Shown: positions 1 to 9,447, counted from the stretch's first letter. The stretch: 64,000 nt of DNA from Camarhynchus parvulus (GCF_901933205.1 NC_044574.1:24648233-24712232), one strand, 5' to 3'. Notes: generated from the sequence alone by a model not told the origin. Program-made: numbers and translations.

Positions 1-2260
1 TGTCCCACAATACACTGGAATATTATTTTTGAAGATACAGTGAATAAAACCCAATACTGTATGAAGCATTCAAAACCACTATATTCATAACTGACATAAC
101 AGGAAATGGCAACTTTTCCTTATTCACTTTCTCTGTTTATTTGTGCTGTGTCTAAACAGCAAATGGATGACTTTTTCCACTAGATTGCATCCAGGACACA
201 GGAAAAGGAAAGCTGTGAACAGGGGTTTTTTGTTGTGATTGTTAATTATTTCTTGAAATCTGTTTCCAGGGATCACTGCTTTCTAAGAGCTGTAACTCAA
301 ACTTGCTGATAACATTAATATGTTATTTGGGTTCATAAAACCAGGAAATTCTAATTATTTCATGTTATTATGAGACAGTAAAATTCCAGACAAGCTTCCT
401 ATAAATAAAAGAACAACCCCTATTTTTTTTCATGGTTCCATTTATTCAACATGCAGAATCTTATATTTATCTAGTTAATAGCACATTTTTTTCTTTTAGA
501 ATTAGATACTCAGCTCACATTCTGGCTCTTAGAAATGATCGATAGATCTATGGTGAGTTTGCATAAGAATTTTTCTCAAATGAATCAAGTCCTTGACTGA
601 GATATTTTAATTGCTATAATTTGAATAACTAATTCCAAGTTCTGAAAATTAGGTGAAGGTAGTATGTGATTAACTTGTGGTAATGAAGCCATTACCCTGA
701 TCAAGTAACATTTCATTCTTGGAGCTGATTAACTCTAAATGCAAATGAAATTGATCTGAATTGTCAATTTTTTGCTGGATTTATAGTACATCTTTTAAAT
801 ATTCTGCAATGTTATGCAGCATACTTTGCCGTTTTTATTCTTCTGGAGGTTCTGTAAGTTTATATGTCTAACATAAAATCAGAAAAATTCTGCTCCAAAC
901 AAGAAGAGTGAGCATTCACATGCAAAATTTTCTTTGCTCAAAACATTAAGCCAAGATGAAATTCAAACTAACTTTTAATGAAAGGGGAGTTAGTAATTAT
1001 GCTAACAATTACTTACATTACTTCACACAGACTATATCAAAATGCAACAAATTATCTAGTAACAGGATATAAGATTATCGATGAAGGAAGTTGATGATGC
1101 TGTGGTATTCATTTGTTTAATTTAAACAACTGCTGGTCTATTTTCATCACTTCTAGACTTTTATTTAGTTCTAATGTAAAGAATTGTGAGAAATAAAAGT
1201 GATGGAGCTGTGCACAGAACACTGAAAATTTTGGAACTAGAGGAATCTTTACCCAATAAAATACAAAAAAATTGTGAATGTTGATTTTATGTTACCTATA
1301 TTATTATGTATACTGCAATATCCCTCACCCAGGTCATCCTGCTGTCACAATTTGTATTGACATACAGATCTGCCTCAAAAAATTCCTAAATTAAATGGAT
1401 AAGACAGAAAAAGATTGGGAAAAAGAAATGAAAAATGTGTTTGCAGTAGGAGGGGTGGGAAGAGTTGCCTGGTGTCACAAGATGCTTAAGAGTGTTAAGC
1501 AGCAGCTATCATAGAAGAATCTTAAAGCTGCTGAAATCTATATTTTCCTCCATTTTCTATCTCTTGGTCTCATCTTCAGCTTTAACTTTGCCTTCTTTCA
1601 TTTTGTTCCCCAGAGTTTTCTGCTCCATACCCTTGGTGGAGCAGAGTGGCTCGACTCCTTCCTGCTGTCACTCTGTTCCTGGGAAGGGAAAGAGGGGTTA
1701 CATAGGTCAGTCGCCATCCCAGAACACATTATCTGTTACCTGGTAGGTCCACATAAGACTTGTTTTCTAAACCACAGTAAGAAAGATCTCATATGCACAA
1801 TTTTCTCCATTTGTGTTTCCTCCCTGCACCGAGAACCAGCAGCTGCAAGAGAAGCCTCTGTTATACAGTGGTACCTTCCCTTCCTCGGGAATGTAGCAGT
1901 TCTCATCATACATTTAGGTTAATCTAGCTTAAAAATCAATTTTCCTTACACTAATGCCTGCTAATAACTTTTGCCTTTATACATTCATTTAAAGACAATG
2001 AATTCTGATCCTAAGTGTATCACCTGGTTTAAGGGTAAAAAAATTAAAAAATAATGCTGCTAATTCAAAAGTAGACAAGATGTATTTGGAATCTAAACAA
2101 CCAGAATGGCAAAACGTACACATTAGAGTAATTTTAGAAAGTAAAAAAATGTGATAAAGTGTTGTCTTATGTATTAAGAGTTTTATTGTCATTACAGTGC
2201 AAGGATTCCATATTGCCAGAGTTTCATGCTTCCTCAATGTTTCTCATAGGCAGCTCCCCT
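1..2260. other. AT-rich non-coding stretch
   Basis: I find no supported gene here. The open frames are short, lack splice context and match no family I know. The base composition is AT-rich and there is no clear repeat. A pyrimidine-rich patch near 1540-1640 is open for 93 codons on the plus strand, but its composition explains that. Confidence 0.6.
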
Positions 2261-2264
2261 AAGC

Positions 2265-2560
2265 ACTGACTCTTCCTTGCAGCAGTCATCTAACTCCAGA
2301 TCCCACCAATCCACTCTGTTATGCCACTTGTTCTTATTGGCTACAGGTGTGGCCTGTTTAGATCAGGCCTGCTCCTAATCTTTAGTAATTGGTCCAGCTG
2401 CAGCTTGTTGGGGGATAAGATTACATTCCATTACCCATTACCCATGCTGTATCCCCCTACAATAAAGTACTCTACATTTGCTCTTCTGTGGAGATCTAGA
2501 CTTGGGGGTTACTTGCAAATTCTTGTGCTCCCTTTGTAAAACTCCTTCATACCCACAGCC
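2265..2560. repeat. possible old LTR fragment
   Basis: This block is richer in G+C than its surroundings. It has the texture of an avian LTR: CAGCTCCCCTAAGCACTGACTC-like start, a segment around GGTGTGGCCTGTTTAGATCAGG, and AATAAA near 2460 in a polyadenylation-like setting. No TG...CA ends, target duplication or second copy is visible, so orientation and family are uncertain. It could also be unrelated single-copy sequence. Confidence 0.3.
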
Positions 2561-2926
2561 AGCCAGCCACCCACATTTGTGGTCACCACACCTGCATGCT
2601 CACTCACACACAAATCTACATCCAGTTTACAACCTATGAACATTTCTGCTTTCTTTCAGAGTGGGAAATAATATTTTCAGTAATTCAATGTATATATCCA
2701 GATTTCCCATTACTGAGTCATCCAAACTGTCAGACAACACTGAGCATGTTAGGGAGGCCTGCACAACTAAAGATAAAATGTTTCAACATCTAAAGTCTGC
2801 TCTTGCATTTAGGAGTAATTCTGTCTTTAGAAAGCCATAGTTGCACACATATCTAATAGTTTGGTATTTATCACTGAATTCTAACACAAGTAAGGAATCA
2901 AAGTCCATAGAATAAAAATAGCTAGA

Positions 2927-2931
2927 GTCAC
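2927..2931. repeat. target-site duplication, left copy (GTCAC)
   Basis: GTCAC lies immediately outside the TG end of the left LTR and is repeated at 9448-9452 outside the CA end of the right LTR. Five bases is the duplication size usual for ERVL-type integrases; betaretroviral ERVs usually make six. The exact match supports one undisturbed integration. Confidence 0.85.
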
Positions 2932-3081
2932 TGTCTTGGTTTGGAAAGACAGGAGTCTGCTAAGGAAGGCAGGAGCCTCCCCTGAAATTGAGAATGTAAA
3001 CCCTCCCCACCCCTCCGAATTGCTACAATTTTAAATTAAGGGGCTCTCAGGCAAAGATATGGGAGCAGGCAATAACAGTTC

Positions 3082-3087
3082 TTTAAT
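3082..3087 (-). terminator. ATTAAA polyadenylation signal in 3' LTR
   Basis: On the minus strand this reads ATTAAA, downstream of the putative promoter and followed by a T/G-containing stretch, as expected near the R/U5 border. The matching copy in the 5' LTR is at 8923-8928. Confidence 0.5.
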
Positions 3088-3370
3088 AGGGAAGAAATAA
3101 AAAGGATAAAATAAACAATACAGTCCACTGGAACAACACTGACAGAGTCAGAACCCAACCTGACACCCTGTGGGTCCGGGTGTTGGTGGCAGTCCGATTG
3201 AAAATGTGGCTGCAGTCCTCTGAAGTATCAGGTGTGGTTCTGTTGGAGCAAGGGGGTTCTGTAGAGAAGGATGTAGTCTTCCTCTGAAGATCCAGGAGGA
3301 AAAGGCAGCTGCTGTTCCTCTGGGGAATCTCGTGGAGAACAAAACTGAACTGCAATTTCAGAATCTCAGA

Positions 3371-3411
3371 GTATATGGGGTAGCAGTGCTTGGCTCCTCC
3401 CTCTGGGCGGA
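3371..3411 (-). promoter_or_regulatory. putative LTR core promoter
   Basis: On the minus strand a GC-box-like segment (CCGCCCAGAGGGAGGAG) is followed about 15 bases later by a weak TATA-like CATATAC. The same arrangement is in the 5' LTR near 9212-9252, where it would start genomic RNA. This is a pattern call only; the TATA element is poor. Confidence 0.4.
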
Positions 3412-3606
3412 GCATCTCACAATGGGATGTTACAGTTCTTATCAGTCATGCACCGATATTCAATAGTCTGTTATCAGCGGAGGTCCCCTCCCGAGGAAGG
3501 TGTGAATGTGGTCATTCAAAGAGAGAGATAAGGCAAACTGCTCACTTGACAAGGTAATCAGCCATACAGATGGTAATGGAAAACATCTTGCATGCAATCT
3601 TCAACA

Positions 3607-3632
3607 TTATCCACCCCTTTTCCTATTTCCAT
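3607..3632 (-). other. polypurine tract of the ERV
   Basis: On the minus strand the bases just before the 3' LTR read AGGAAAAGGGGTGGATAA, a purine-rich tract ending at the LTR boundary. In retroviruses this RNA segment resists RNase H and primes plus-strand DNA synthesis. Its place next to the LTR confirms the orientation. Confidence 0.75.
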
Positions 3633-3664
3633 CTGTATCACAAACAAAAACCAAAACCCAAACC

Positions 3665-3958
3665 TTACACACAGTCCTCACTTAAAACTAGGTTTCCCTG
3701 TGGCACACAACGGCTTTCTCCATCTTTCTGCATTACCCACCAAGTGCAACCAGGTCCTTGAGCAAAAACAATTCCACGGATGGGTTTATCTTTGCCTGAG
3801 GTGGGAGTAATCCAAACAGTCTTTCCTAAAATACCTTTCATGTGTACAACAGGGACTTTATCTCCATCCACTGTGTGCAGTGGTTCAGACTGGGCAGGAC
3901 CAGCTCGATTTATGGACCCTCTGGTGTTGACCATCCAGGTGGCTTTTGCTAGGTTCAT
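3665..3958 (-). pseudogene. ERV integrase C-terminal domain fragment
   Basis: This 97-codon open block follows the integrase core in a different frame; the break sits at a run of four C near 3975. It is rich in Gly, Val and Trp and has the look of the small beta-barrel DNA-binding domain at the end of retroviral integrases, with WVMQKDGESRC near its end. It stops about 60 bases before the 3' LTR, so pol ends here and there is no room for env. The domain assignment is inferred from position and composition. Confidence 0.7.
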
Positions 3959-3968
3959 TTCCCAATTT

Positions 3969-4703
3969 CTAAAAGTCCCCGCCGAGTGCTTTCAGGGTAG
4001 TTTTAAGTAGTCCATTGCACCGTTCAACTTTCCCGGCAGCTGGTGCATGATAGGGGATATGATATATCCATTCAATGCCATGTTCCCTGGCCCAGGTGTT
4101 GATAAGGCCATTCCTGAAATGAGTCCCATTATCTGACTCAATTCTCTCAGGGGTGCCATGTCTCCACAGGATTTGCTTTTCCAGGCCAAGGATGGTGTTC
4201 CTGGCAGTGGCATGAGGCACAGGGTGGGTCTCCAACCATCCAGTGGTGGCTTCCACCATGGTCAGCACGTAGCGCTTGCCCTGGTGTGTCTGGGGCAGTG
4301 TGATGTAGTCAATCTGCCAGGCCTCCCCATACTTGTACTTGGACCACCGCCCACCATACCAGAGGGGCTTCACTCGCTTGGCCTGCTTGATGGCAGCACA
4401 CGTCTCACAGTCATGGATAACCTGTGAAATACTGTCCATGGTTAGATCCACCCCTCGGTCTCGTGCCCACTTATAGGTGGCATCTCTACCCTGATGACCT
4501 GAGGCATCATGGGCCCATCGAGCTAAGAACAACTCCCCCTTATGTTGCCAATCCAAGTCTATCTTTGACACCTCTATTTTTGCTGCCAGATCTACCTGCT
4601 CATTGTTTCGGTGTTCCTCATTAGCCCGACCCTTGGGGACATGGGCATCAACATGACGGACTTTCACAGGTAGTTTCTCTAACCGGCGGCAATGTCTTTC
4701 CAT
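3969..4703 (-). pseudogene. ERV integrase zinc-binding and catalytic core
   Basis: This 244-codon block is stop-free. Residues 1 to about 50 complete the RNase H domain (HVDAHVPK). The integrase HHCC zinc site is H65, H70, C99 and C102. The DDE core is D132 (WQIDYI), D191 (ESDNGTHF) and E227 (GKVERCNG), with 35 residues between the last two, the classic DD35E spacing. Integrase inserts retroviral DNA into chromosomes. All visible catalytic and zinc ligands are present. The block is cut off from RNase H upstream and from the C-terminal domain downstream by frame changes, so no full-length protein is encoded as written. Confidence 0.93.
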
Positions 4704-5435
4704 TCATCAGCAGCCCAGATCGGTTTTCCCCTACGCTGCCAGTTGGCCTTTTTCCACCTCTCTAGCCATCCCCACAGTGCGTTGGCTACCATCCATGAAT
4801 CAGTGTAAAGGTAGAGCTTTGGCCACTTCTCTCTCTCAGCAATGTCAGGGCCAGCTGAACAGCTTTGAGTTCAGCAAGTTGGCTTGATCCACCTTCTCCA
4901 TCGGTAGCTTGTGCAACTTGTGCGTGTGGGGCTCCATACAGCTGCTTTCCACTTCCGGTTCATCCCTACGATGCGACAGGAACCGTCAGTGAAAAGAGCG
5001 TAGCGCATTTCCTCTGGGGGCAGCTGGTTATATGGAGGAGCTTCTTCAGCACGTGTTACTGGTTCTTGTTCCTCTTCGTCAGTCAGACCAAAGTTCTCAC
5101 CTTCCGGCCAGTTTGTAATTATTTCCAGAATCCCAGGGCGATTTGGGTTTCCAATACGGGCGCTGTGTGATGAGAGCAATCCACTTGCTCCATGTAGCGT
5201 CAGTGGCGTGGTGGGTGGTGGGAACCTTCCCTTTAAACATCCACCCCAGCACCGGTAGTCGGGGTGCCAGGAGGAGTTGTGCTTCCGTGCCAATCACCTC
5301 TGAGGCAGCCTGGACTCCTTCATAGGCAGCCAAGATTTCCTTCTCTGTGGGAGTGTAGTTGGCTCGGACCCTCTGTAGCTTCGACTCCAAAATCCCAGGG
5401 GTCGGCCTCGAGTCTCCCCAGGCGCCTTCTGCCAA
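4704..5435 (-). pseudogene. ERV RT connection and RNase H, frame-broken
   Basis: Two overlapping open blocks cover this part. One (5097-5435) contains the connection region around YTPTEKEILAAYEGVQ. The next (4871-5293) continues in another frame and contains YALFTDGSC, where D103 is the first catalytic Asp of RNase H. RNase H removes the RNA strand of the RNA:DNA hybrid during reverse transcription. Frame changes are needed near 5385, 5165 and 4915 and again before 4703, where the frame passes to the block carrying the end of RNase H and integrase. The segments between breaks are conserved. Confidence 0.8.
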
Positions 5436-6394
5436 AGGCTCCAGGACAAGCCATGGTTCCCGGCTGCAGAGTAGAGCACGTTCTTCACCTCTGATCCTGT
5501 CCTGACTGGGCCAAGGGCAACCGCATGAGCGATCTCCTGCTTGATCTGGGCAAAGGCTTGTTGCTGCTCTGGGCCCCAGTGGAACTCGTTCTTCTTGCGG
5601 GTGACCAGGTAAAGAGGGCTCACAATCTGACTGTATTCAGGAATGTGCATCCTCCAAAAACCTATGGCACCCAGGAAAGCTTGCGTTTCCTTCTTGCTAG
5701 TTGGTGGAGACATAGCGGTGATTTTGTTGATGACCTCAGTGGGAATCTGACGCCGTCCGTCTTGCCACTTCACTCCCAGGAACTGGATCTCTCGGGCAGG
5801 TCCCTTGACTTTGCTCTTCTTGATAGCGAAGCCGGCTTCCAGCAGAATCCTGATGATCTTCTCTCCTTTCTCAAATACTTCCATTGCCGTGTTTCCCCAC
5901 ACAATGATGTCATCGATGTACTGCAAGTGCTCTGGAGCCTCACCCTTTTCCAGTGCAGTCTGGATCAGTCCATGGCAGATGGTGGGACTGTGTTTCCACC
6001 CCTGGGGCAGTCGGTTCCAGGTGTACTGCACGCCCCTCCAGGTGAAAGCAAACTGGGGCCTGCATTCTGCTGCCAGAGGAATGGAGAAAATGCGTTAGCA
6101 ATGTCTATAGTGGCATACCACTTTGCTGCCTTGGACTCCAGCTCGTACTGGAGCTCCAGCATGTCCGGCACAGCAGCGCTCAGCGGTGGAGTCACTTCAT
6201 TCAAGCCCACGATAGTCCACAGTCAATCTCCATTCTTTGTCAGACTTGCGCACAGGCCAGATGGGACTGTTGAAGGGTGAGTGAGTCTTGCTGACCACCC
6301 CTTGGCTCTCCAGCTCACGGATCATTTTGTGGATGGGGATCACAGCATCTCGATTCGTCCGATACGCGGTCGCGTTGCACTGTTGAGGTGGCAA
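5294..6394 (-). pseudogene. ERV reverse transcriptase, frame-broken
   Basis: Three blocks make up the RT. 6197-6394 has the fingers region with SPFNSPIWPVRKS and WRLTVDYRG. 5965-6210 has motif A, YATIDIANAF, with its catalytic Asp codon at 6103-6105. 5294-6031 (245 codons) has LPQGWKHSP and the YIDD active site at 5909-5920, then FLGVKW and the thumb. Motifs A and C both keep their catalytic Asp residues. Frame changes near 6205 and 6070 separate the blocks. YIDDIIVWG with FLGVKWQDG suits ERVL-like rather than betaretroviral RT. The enzyme would copy the element's RNA into DNA. Confidence 0.92.
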
Positions 6395-6399
6395 TTGGC

Positions 6400-6498
6400 A
6401 CTCGTTGCTCTTCCACTTTCAGGAGACCTACTGCGGATGGACTTTCTGATAGTCAGGCAAAGTGTTCAACTGCTTGATGTTTTCTGCCTCCACAGCAG
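6400..6498 (-). pseudogene. ERV pro-pol junction
   Basis: This short segment joins the protease block to RT. A reading frame with EAENIKQLNTLPDYQK runs through 6428-6613 and stops near 6428. The continuation towards RT is in another frame, so at least one more frame change lies between about 6430 and 6375. There is no independent domain here. Confidence 0.5.
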
Positions 6499-6750
6499 CT
6501 ATGCCAAAAGCCCATCTGAGTCCCTTTGGGTCTTTGTAATAGCCGTTCGGAGGAAATCTATGCCCAGAATACACGGGGCCTCTGGGCCAGTCACAATAGG
6601 ATGTTTTTTCCACTCTTTCCCAGTCAGGCTCACCTCGGCTTCTAACAGGGTCAATTGCTGTGATCCCCCGTCACCCCGGCAATGGAAATGGGTTCTGCCC
6701 CACATGTCCCGATGGTATTAGGGTACACTGCGCACCAGTATCAACTAAGG
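6499..6750 (-). pseudogene. ERV aspartic protease, frame-broken
   Basis: The retroviral protease signature DTGAQ is encoded at 6728-6742 on the minus strand, with the DTGA codons at 6731-6742. A second open block (6499-6705) carries the C-terminal ILGIDFL motif at about 6550-6570, the counterpart of the ILGRD-type helix of retropepsins. The two parts are in different frames; the break lies by C-runs at 6665-6676. A further change near 6555 leads into the pol frame. Retroviral proteases act as dimers and mature Gag and Pol. The active-site Asp is intact but the full domain is not open. Confidence 0.85.
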
Positions 6751-6904
6751 CATTGTACTTTTCGTGGTTCTGATGTGCCAGGCCATCGGATCCACACCGT
6801 CCAGAAAATCCGGTTTTCCGTACCTCTCCCTGGCTAGAGGCAGGGCCCCTCTAACCCTGGGTATACATGGTAGAGGTACCTTCAGGGGATCTGACAGATC
6901 ATAC
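6751..6904 (-). other. ERV gag-pro spacer
   Basis: This lies between the stop of the Gag block and the protease active site. I saw no CCHC zinc knuckle here or in the Gag C-terminus. The frame that reaches the protease is open only in part. Confidence 0.4.
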
Positions 6905-7740
6905 TCAGCAGCTTCGGTCATGGGAGGTTGAGGCTACCTTCACTTTACTGGAGTTCCCTCGATTAGTGTTTCCCTCCTTGAGTTGGCCCTCTCGTGCTGC
7001 CAGGACAGAAGTGGGTTTTCTATCCCACCTTCCCATGTCTTCCCCATGATCACGCAGGAAAAACCACAGGTCAGCTCGTGGGGTGTACCCTCTCTCTGTA
7101 GTTGGGGAACGTTGGACTCTGACTCTGGGGCCTGTGACTCGCACTGGTGCCATATGGGAACTGTTCCTCCTCACCTCCTCCCTCATCTCCCTCATCTCCT
7201 CTCTGAGTTCTTGGACTACGGCAGAGACATGAGCCTGCATCGGGCCATTAATCATACTTTCATAATTCCTAAGCTTGTTGGCCACAGAACCCACTGTCTC
7301 TCGGTTGGTGTCAGCATTAATTGTTGCAATAAAGGTGGTGTATTGGGATGGCCCTAGATTTGCCAGGCTCCACAACATTTGCCCCGTGCACCTGACTTTG
7401 TCGGGGTCATTATCATGCTGTCCATCCCTCCCAAAAAGTACCTCCAACACTGCCACTTCTCTCAGCTGTTGGATCCCTTCCTCAAGAGTCTTCCAGCGCA
7501 TTCTATGGTGGTGCTCCTGCATTCTTTCCCTGTGAACAAACCTCTCTCTGACACTTATTAAAAGCCGCTCCCAGAGGAAAGGGACCCTGGCTCCCTTACA
7601 AAAATCTGATTGATACCTGAGTCCTGGGTCAAGGGTGCCAAATTCCTTGCCTCACCACCATCCAGCTGGACACCTGTACCCATAAGATCCCAGACCCGAA
7701 GTAGCCAGGTTGTATAAGCCTCACGTCCCCGTGCGTACAA
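6905..7740 (-). pseudogene. ERV Gag capsid region, frame-broken
   Basis: Two blocks: 7558-7740 (60 codons, with TTWLLRVWDLMG and LDGGEARNL) and 6905-7522 (205 codons). The second holds MRWKTLEEGIQQLRE, WSLANLGPSQY and NKLRNYESM, resembling the conserved helical capsid region of avian ERVL Gag, then a charged probable coiled coil (residues about 100-119, ELREEMREMREEV), then a basic Arg/Gly/Ser-rich tail. Gag forms the particle shell and binds genomic RNA. No CCHC zinc finger is visible. The blocks are in different frames (break about 7565-7590), and another break at a C-run near 7728 separates them from the upstream ORF. The family call rests on pattern recognition. Confidence 0.8.
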
Positions 7741-7766
7741 TGTCTTTGTGCAGATTACGGAGACTT

Positions 7767-8696
7767 TTAAATCGTCAGGGACTCGGTGATGATCGCAACC
7801 TCTGGTTCCCCTGTGGCTTGTGAGGGCCCTCCCCTATCTGGGTGCTCTGCTTTCATCTTAGATCTCCTTGTTTCTACAGGGGCAACTGCTGCTGGCTGTG
7901 ATTGCCTTTGCAATTCAGCTGGAGCCTGGACAGTTGTAACATCTGTGGGTTCTGCTGCTGCTGCACTGTTAGACTCTCCCTCTTCAGGGGTGGGGGAAGG
8001 CCTCTCACCAGCTGGGGAAGTGTATTCCTTCAGCATCTGGCCTATCTCCTTCACCAAACCCCCCACCCAATCTGGGTAGTTCACATCTGGAGTGGGTTGT
8101 GGGGCAGGGTCAGGCTCTGGGGCAGCAGCATCCCTAGCTGGGGTGGACTGTGGGGCAGGGTCAGGCTCTGGGGCAGCAGCATCCCTAGACTCTGGTGGCG
8201 CATTAGGTTCTGGGGTAGGTGTCATGGTAGTTATCCAGGTAAGTCTCCCCTTCTCTCTGAATGCTAAATAGAGCAGGCCTATCAGCAACACCAGCCACTG
8301 TATGATATCATTAATATTTAGAGTGGATCTGAACCCTTCAAAAACTGGTGGGGCAGACCCAAAGAAATGGCTAAAGGGTTGGGAGAAGATTTCGCCTGGG
8401 GTCATTTCCTTACAGCAGGTGCCATTATTAAAGTAACCCCAAAAACACACACTTAATGTGTGATAGCTGTGAATCCATGTGCCTGCTTTCCAGAGGAAGT
8501 TAAAAATCCATGAATTCCTCACCTTATTCACCCATAACACAAACCGGATAACAGACACAGTAGCCTTGGTTATAGGACCCATGTTTAGATAAGGGCCTAT
8601 AAATGGGAGAAATACAGCCACAATCACGTGCCACCCAAACCGGGGCAAGTTGGACCACATGGTGTCGCTTAATGAGGTTTCTATAGCCACACACAA
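7767..8696 (-). CDS. ERV 5' ORF, membrane-segment and Pro-rich (Gag N-terminal region)
   Basis: This uninterrupted 309-codon ORF lies between the primer-binding site and Gag capsid. I do not recognise a named domain. Residues about 22-38 (WHVIVAVFLPFIGPYL) and 131-146 (IIQWLVLLIGLLYLAF) are hydrophobic and could cross a membrane. Residues about 80-95 are aromatic and Cys-rich, including a CC pair and a possible N-glycosylation site, NGT. Residues 158-210 are Pro/Ala/Glu-rich with a 17-residue tandem repeat; the C-terminus is acidic to basic and hydrophilic. It stops at a T4A3 run where the capsid frame begins, so it may be the N-terminal part of Gag, disconnected by a one-base change, or a separate accessory protein. 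ATG 8696 is the first Met of the longest open frame. Confidence 0.6.
   Translation of the reverse strand: MCVAIETSLSDTMWSNLPRFGWHVIVAVFLPFIGPYLNMGPITKATVSVIRFVLWVNKVRNSWIFNFLWKAGTWIHSYHTLSVCFWGYFNNGTCCKEMTPGEIFSQPFSHFFGSAPPVFEGFRSTLNINDIIQWLVLLIGLLYLAFREKGRLTWITTMTPTPEPNAPPESRDAAAPEPDPAPQSTPARDAAAPEPDPAPQPTPDVNYPDWVGGLVKEIGQMLKEYTSPAGERPSPTPEEGESNSAAAAEPTDVTTVQAPAELQRQSQPAAVAPVETRRSKMKAEHPDRGGPSQATGEPEVAIITESLTI
8092..8188. repeat. 51-bp tandem duplication inside the 5' ORF
   Basis: A 37-base core starting GGGGCAGGGTCAGGCTCTGG occurs at 8101-8137 and again, identically, at 8152-8188, giving a 51-base period. The flanking spacer is similar too. Because 51 is a multiple of three the frame is kept and a 17-residue Pro/Ala/Glu/Asp-rich unit is repeated. 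This is probably a slippage or recombination product. Confidence 0.9.
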
Positions 8697-8748
8697 AAGT
8701 TAGATTACTCAAGAACTGTTATTCCCTTTTTGGTTTCTGTGCCCTCGA

Positions 8749-8766
8749 GCCCCACGTTGGGCGCCA
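8749..8766 (-). promoter_or_regulatory. ERV primer-binding site, tRNA-Lys1,2 type
   Basis: On the minus strand this reads TGGCGCCCAACGTGGGGC, five bases inside the 5' LTR edge. It is complementary to the 3' end of tRNA-Lys(CUU), the primer used by mouse mammary tumour virus and Mason-Pfizer monkey virus. The match over 18 bases looks exact. Classical ERVL elements were named after tRNA-Leu priming, so the primer class and the RT class do not follow the mammalian naming. Confidence 0.9.
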
Positions 8767-8771
8767 AAATC

Positions 8772-9447
8772 TGTCTTGGTTTGGAAAGACAGGAGTCTGC
8801 TAAGGAAGGCAGGAGCCTCCCCTGAAATTGAGAATGTAAACCCTCCCCACCCCTCCGAATTGCTACAATTTTTAAATTAAGGGGCTCTCAGGCAAAGATA
8901 TGGGAGCAGGCAATAACAGTTCTTTAATAGGGAAGAAATAAAAAGGATAAAATAAACAATACAGTCCACTGGAACAACACTGACAGAGTCAGAACCCAAC
9001 CTGACACCCTGTGGGTCCGGGTGTTGGTGGCAGTCCGATTGAAAATGTGGCTGCAGTCCTCTGAAGTATCAGGTGTGGTTCTGTTGGAGCAAGGGGGTTC
9101 TGTAGAGAAGGATGTAGTCTTCCTCTGAAGATCCAGGAGGAAAAGGCAGCTGCTGTTCCTCTGGGGAATCTCGTGGAGAACAAAACTGAACTGCAATTTC
9201 AGAATCTCAGAGTATATGGGGTAGCAGTGCTTGGCTCCTCCCTCTGGGCGGAGCATCTCACAATGGGATGTTACAGTTCTTATCAGTCATGCACCGATAT
9301 TCAATAGTCTGTTATCAGCGGAGGTCCCCTCCCGAGGAAGGTGTGAATGTGGTCATTCAAAGAGAGAGATAAGGCAAACTGCTCACTTGACAAGGTAATC
9401 AGCCATACAGATGGTAATGGAAAACATCTTGCATGCAATCTTCAACA
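8772..9447 (-). repeat. 5' LTR of the ERV
   Basis: This 676-bp LTR is the 5' one in element orientation and would drive transcription leftward. It equals the other LTR apart from one extra T near 8870. The putative promoter is near 9212-9252 and ATTAAA is at 8923-8928. At integration the two LTRs are identical, so one homopolymer indel and no substitution implies a very young insertion or recent gene conversion. Confidence 0.93.

Larger units (their letters stand above)
2932..3606 (-). repeat. 3' LTR of the ERV
   Basis: This 675-bp LTR begins TGTCTTGG and ends TTCAACA on the plus strand, so it has TG...CA ends. It is the 3' LTR because the element reads leftward. On the minus strand there is a GC-rich GC-box-like patch at about 3390-3411, a weak TATA-like CATATAC at 3371-3377, and ATTAAA at 3082-3087 placed as a polyadenylation signal. 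It matches the other LTR along its length apart from one T fewer in the run near 3029. A 110-codon minus-strand ORF (3083-3415) lies inside and is reported under findings. Confidence 0.93.

Noticed and set aside
3610..3664. Room for env or dUTPase between integrase and 3' LTR
   Set aside because: Only about 60 bases separate the integrase stop from the LTR, so neither gene fits.
5525..6280. 251-codon plus-strand ORF across the ERV
   Set aside because: It runs antisense to reverse transcriptase, which has clear motifs on the minus strand, so it is a shadow frame.
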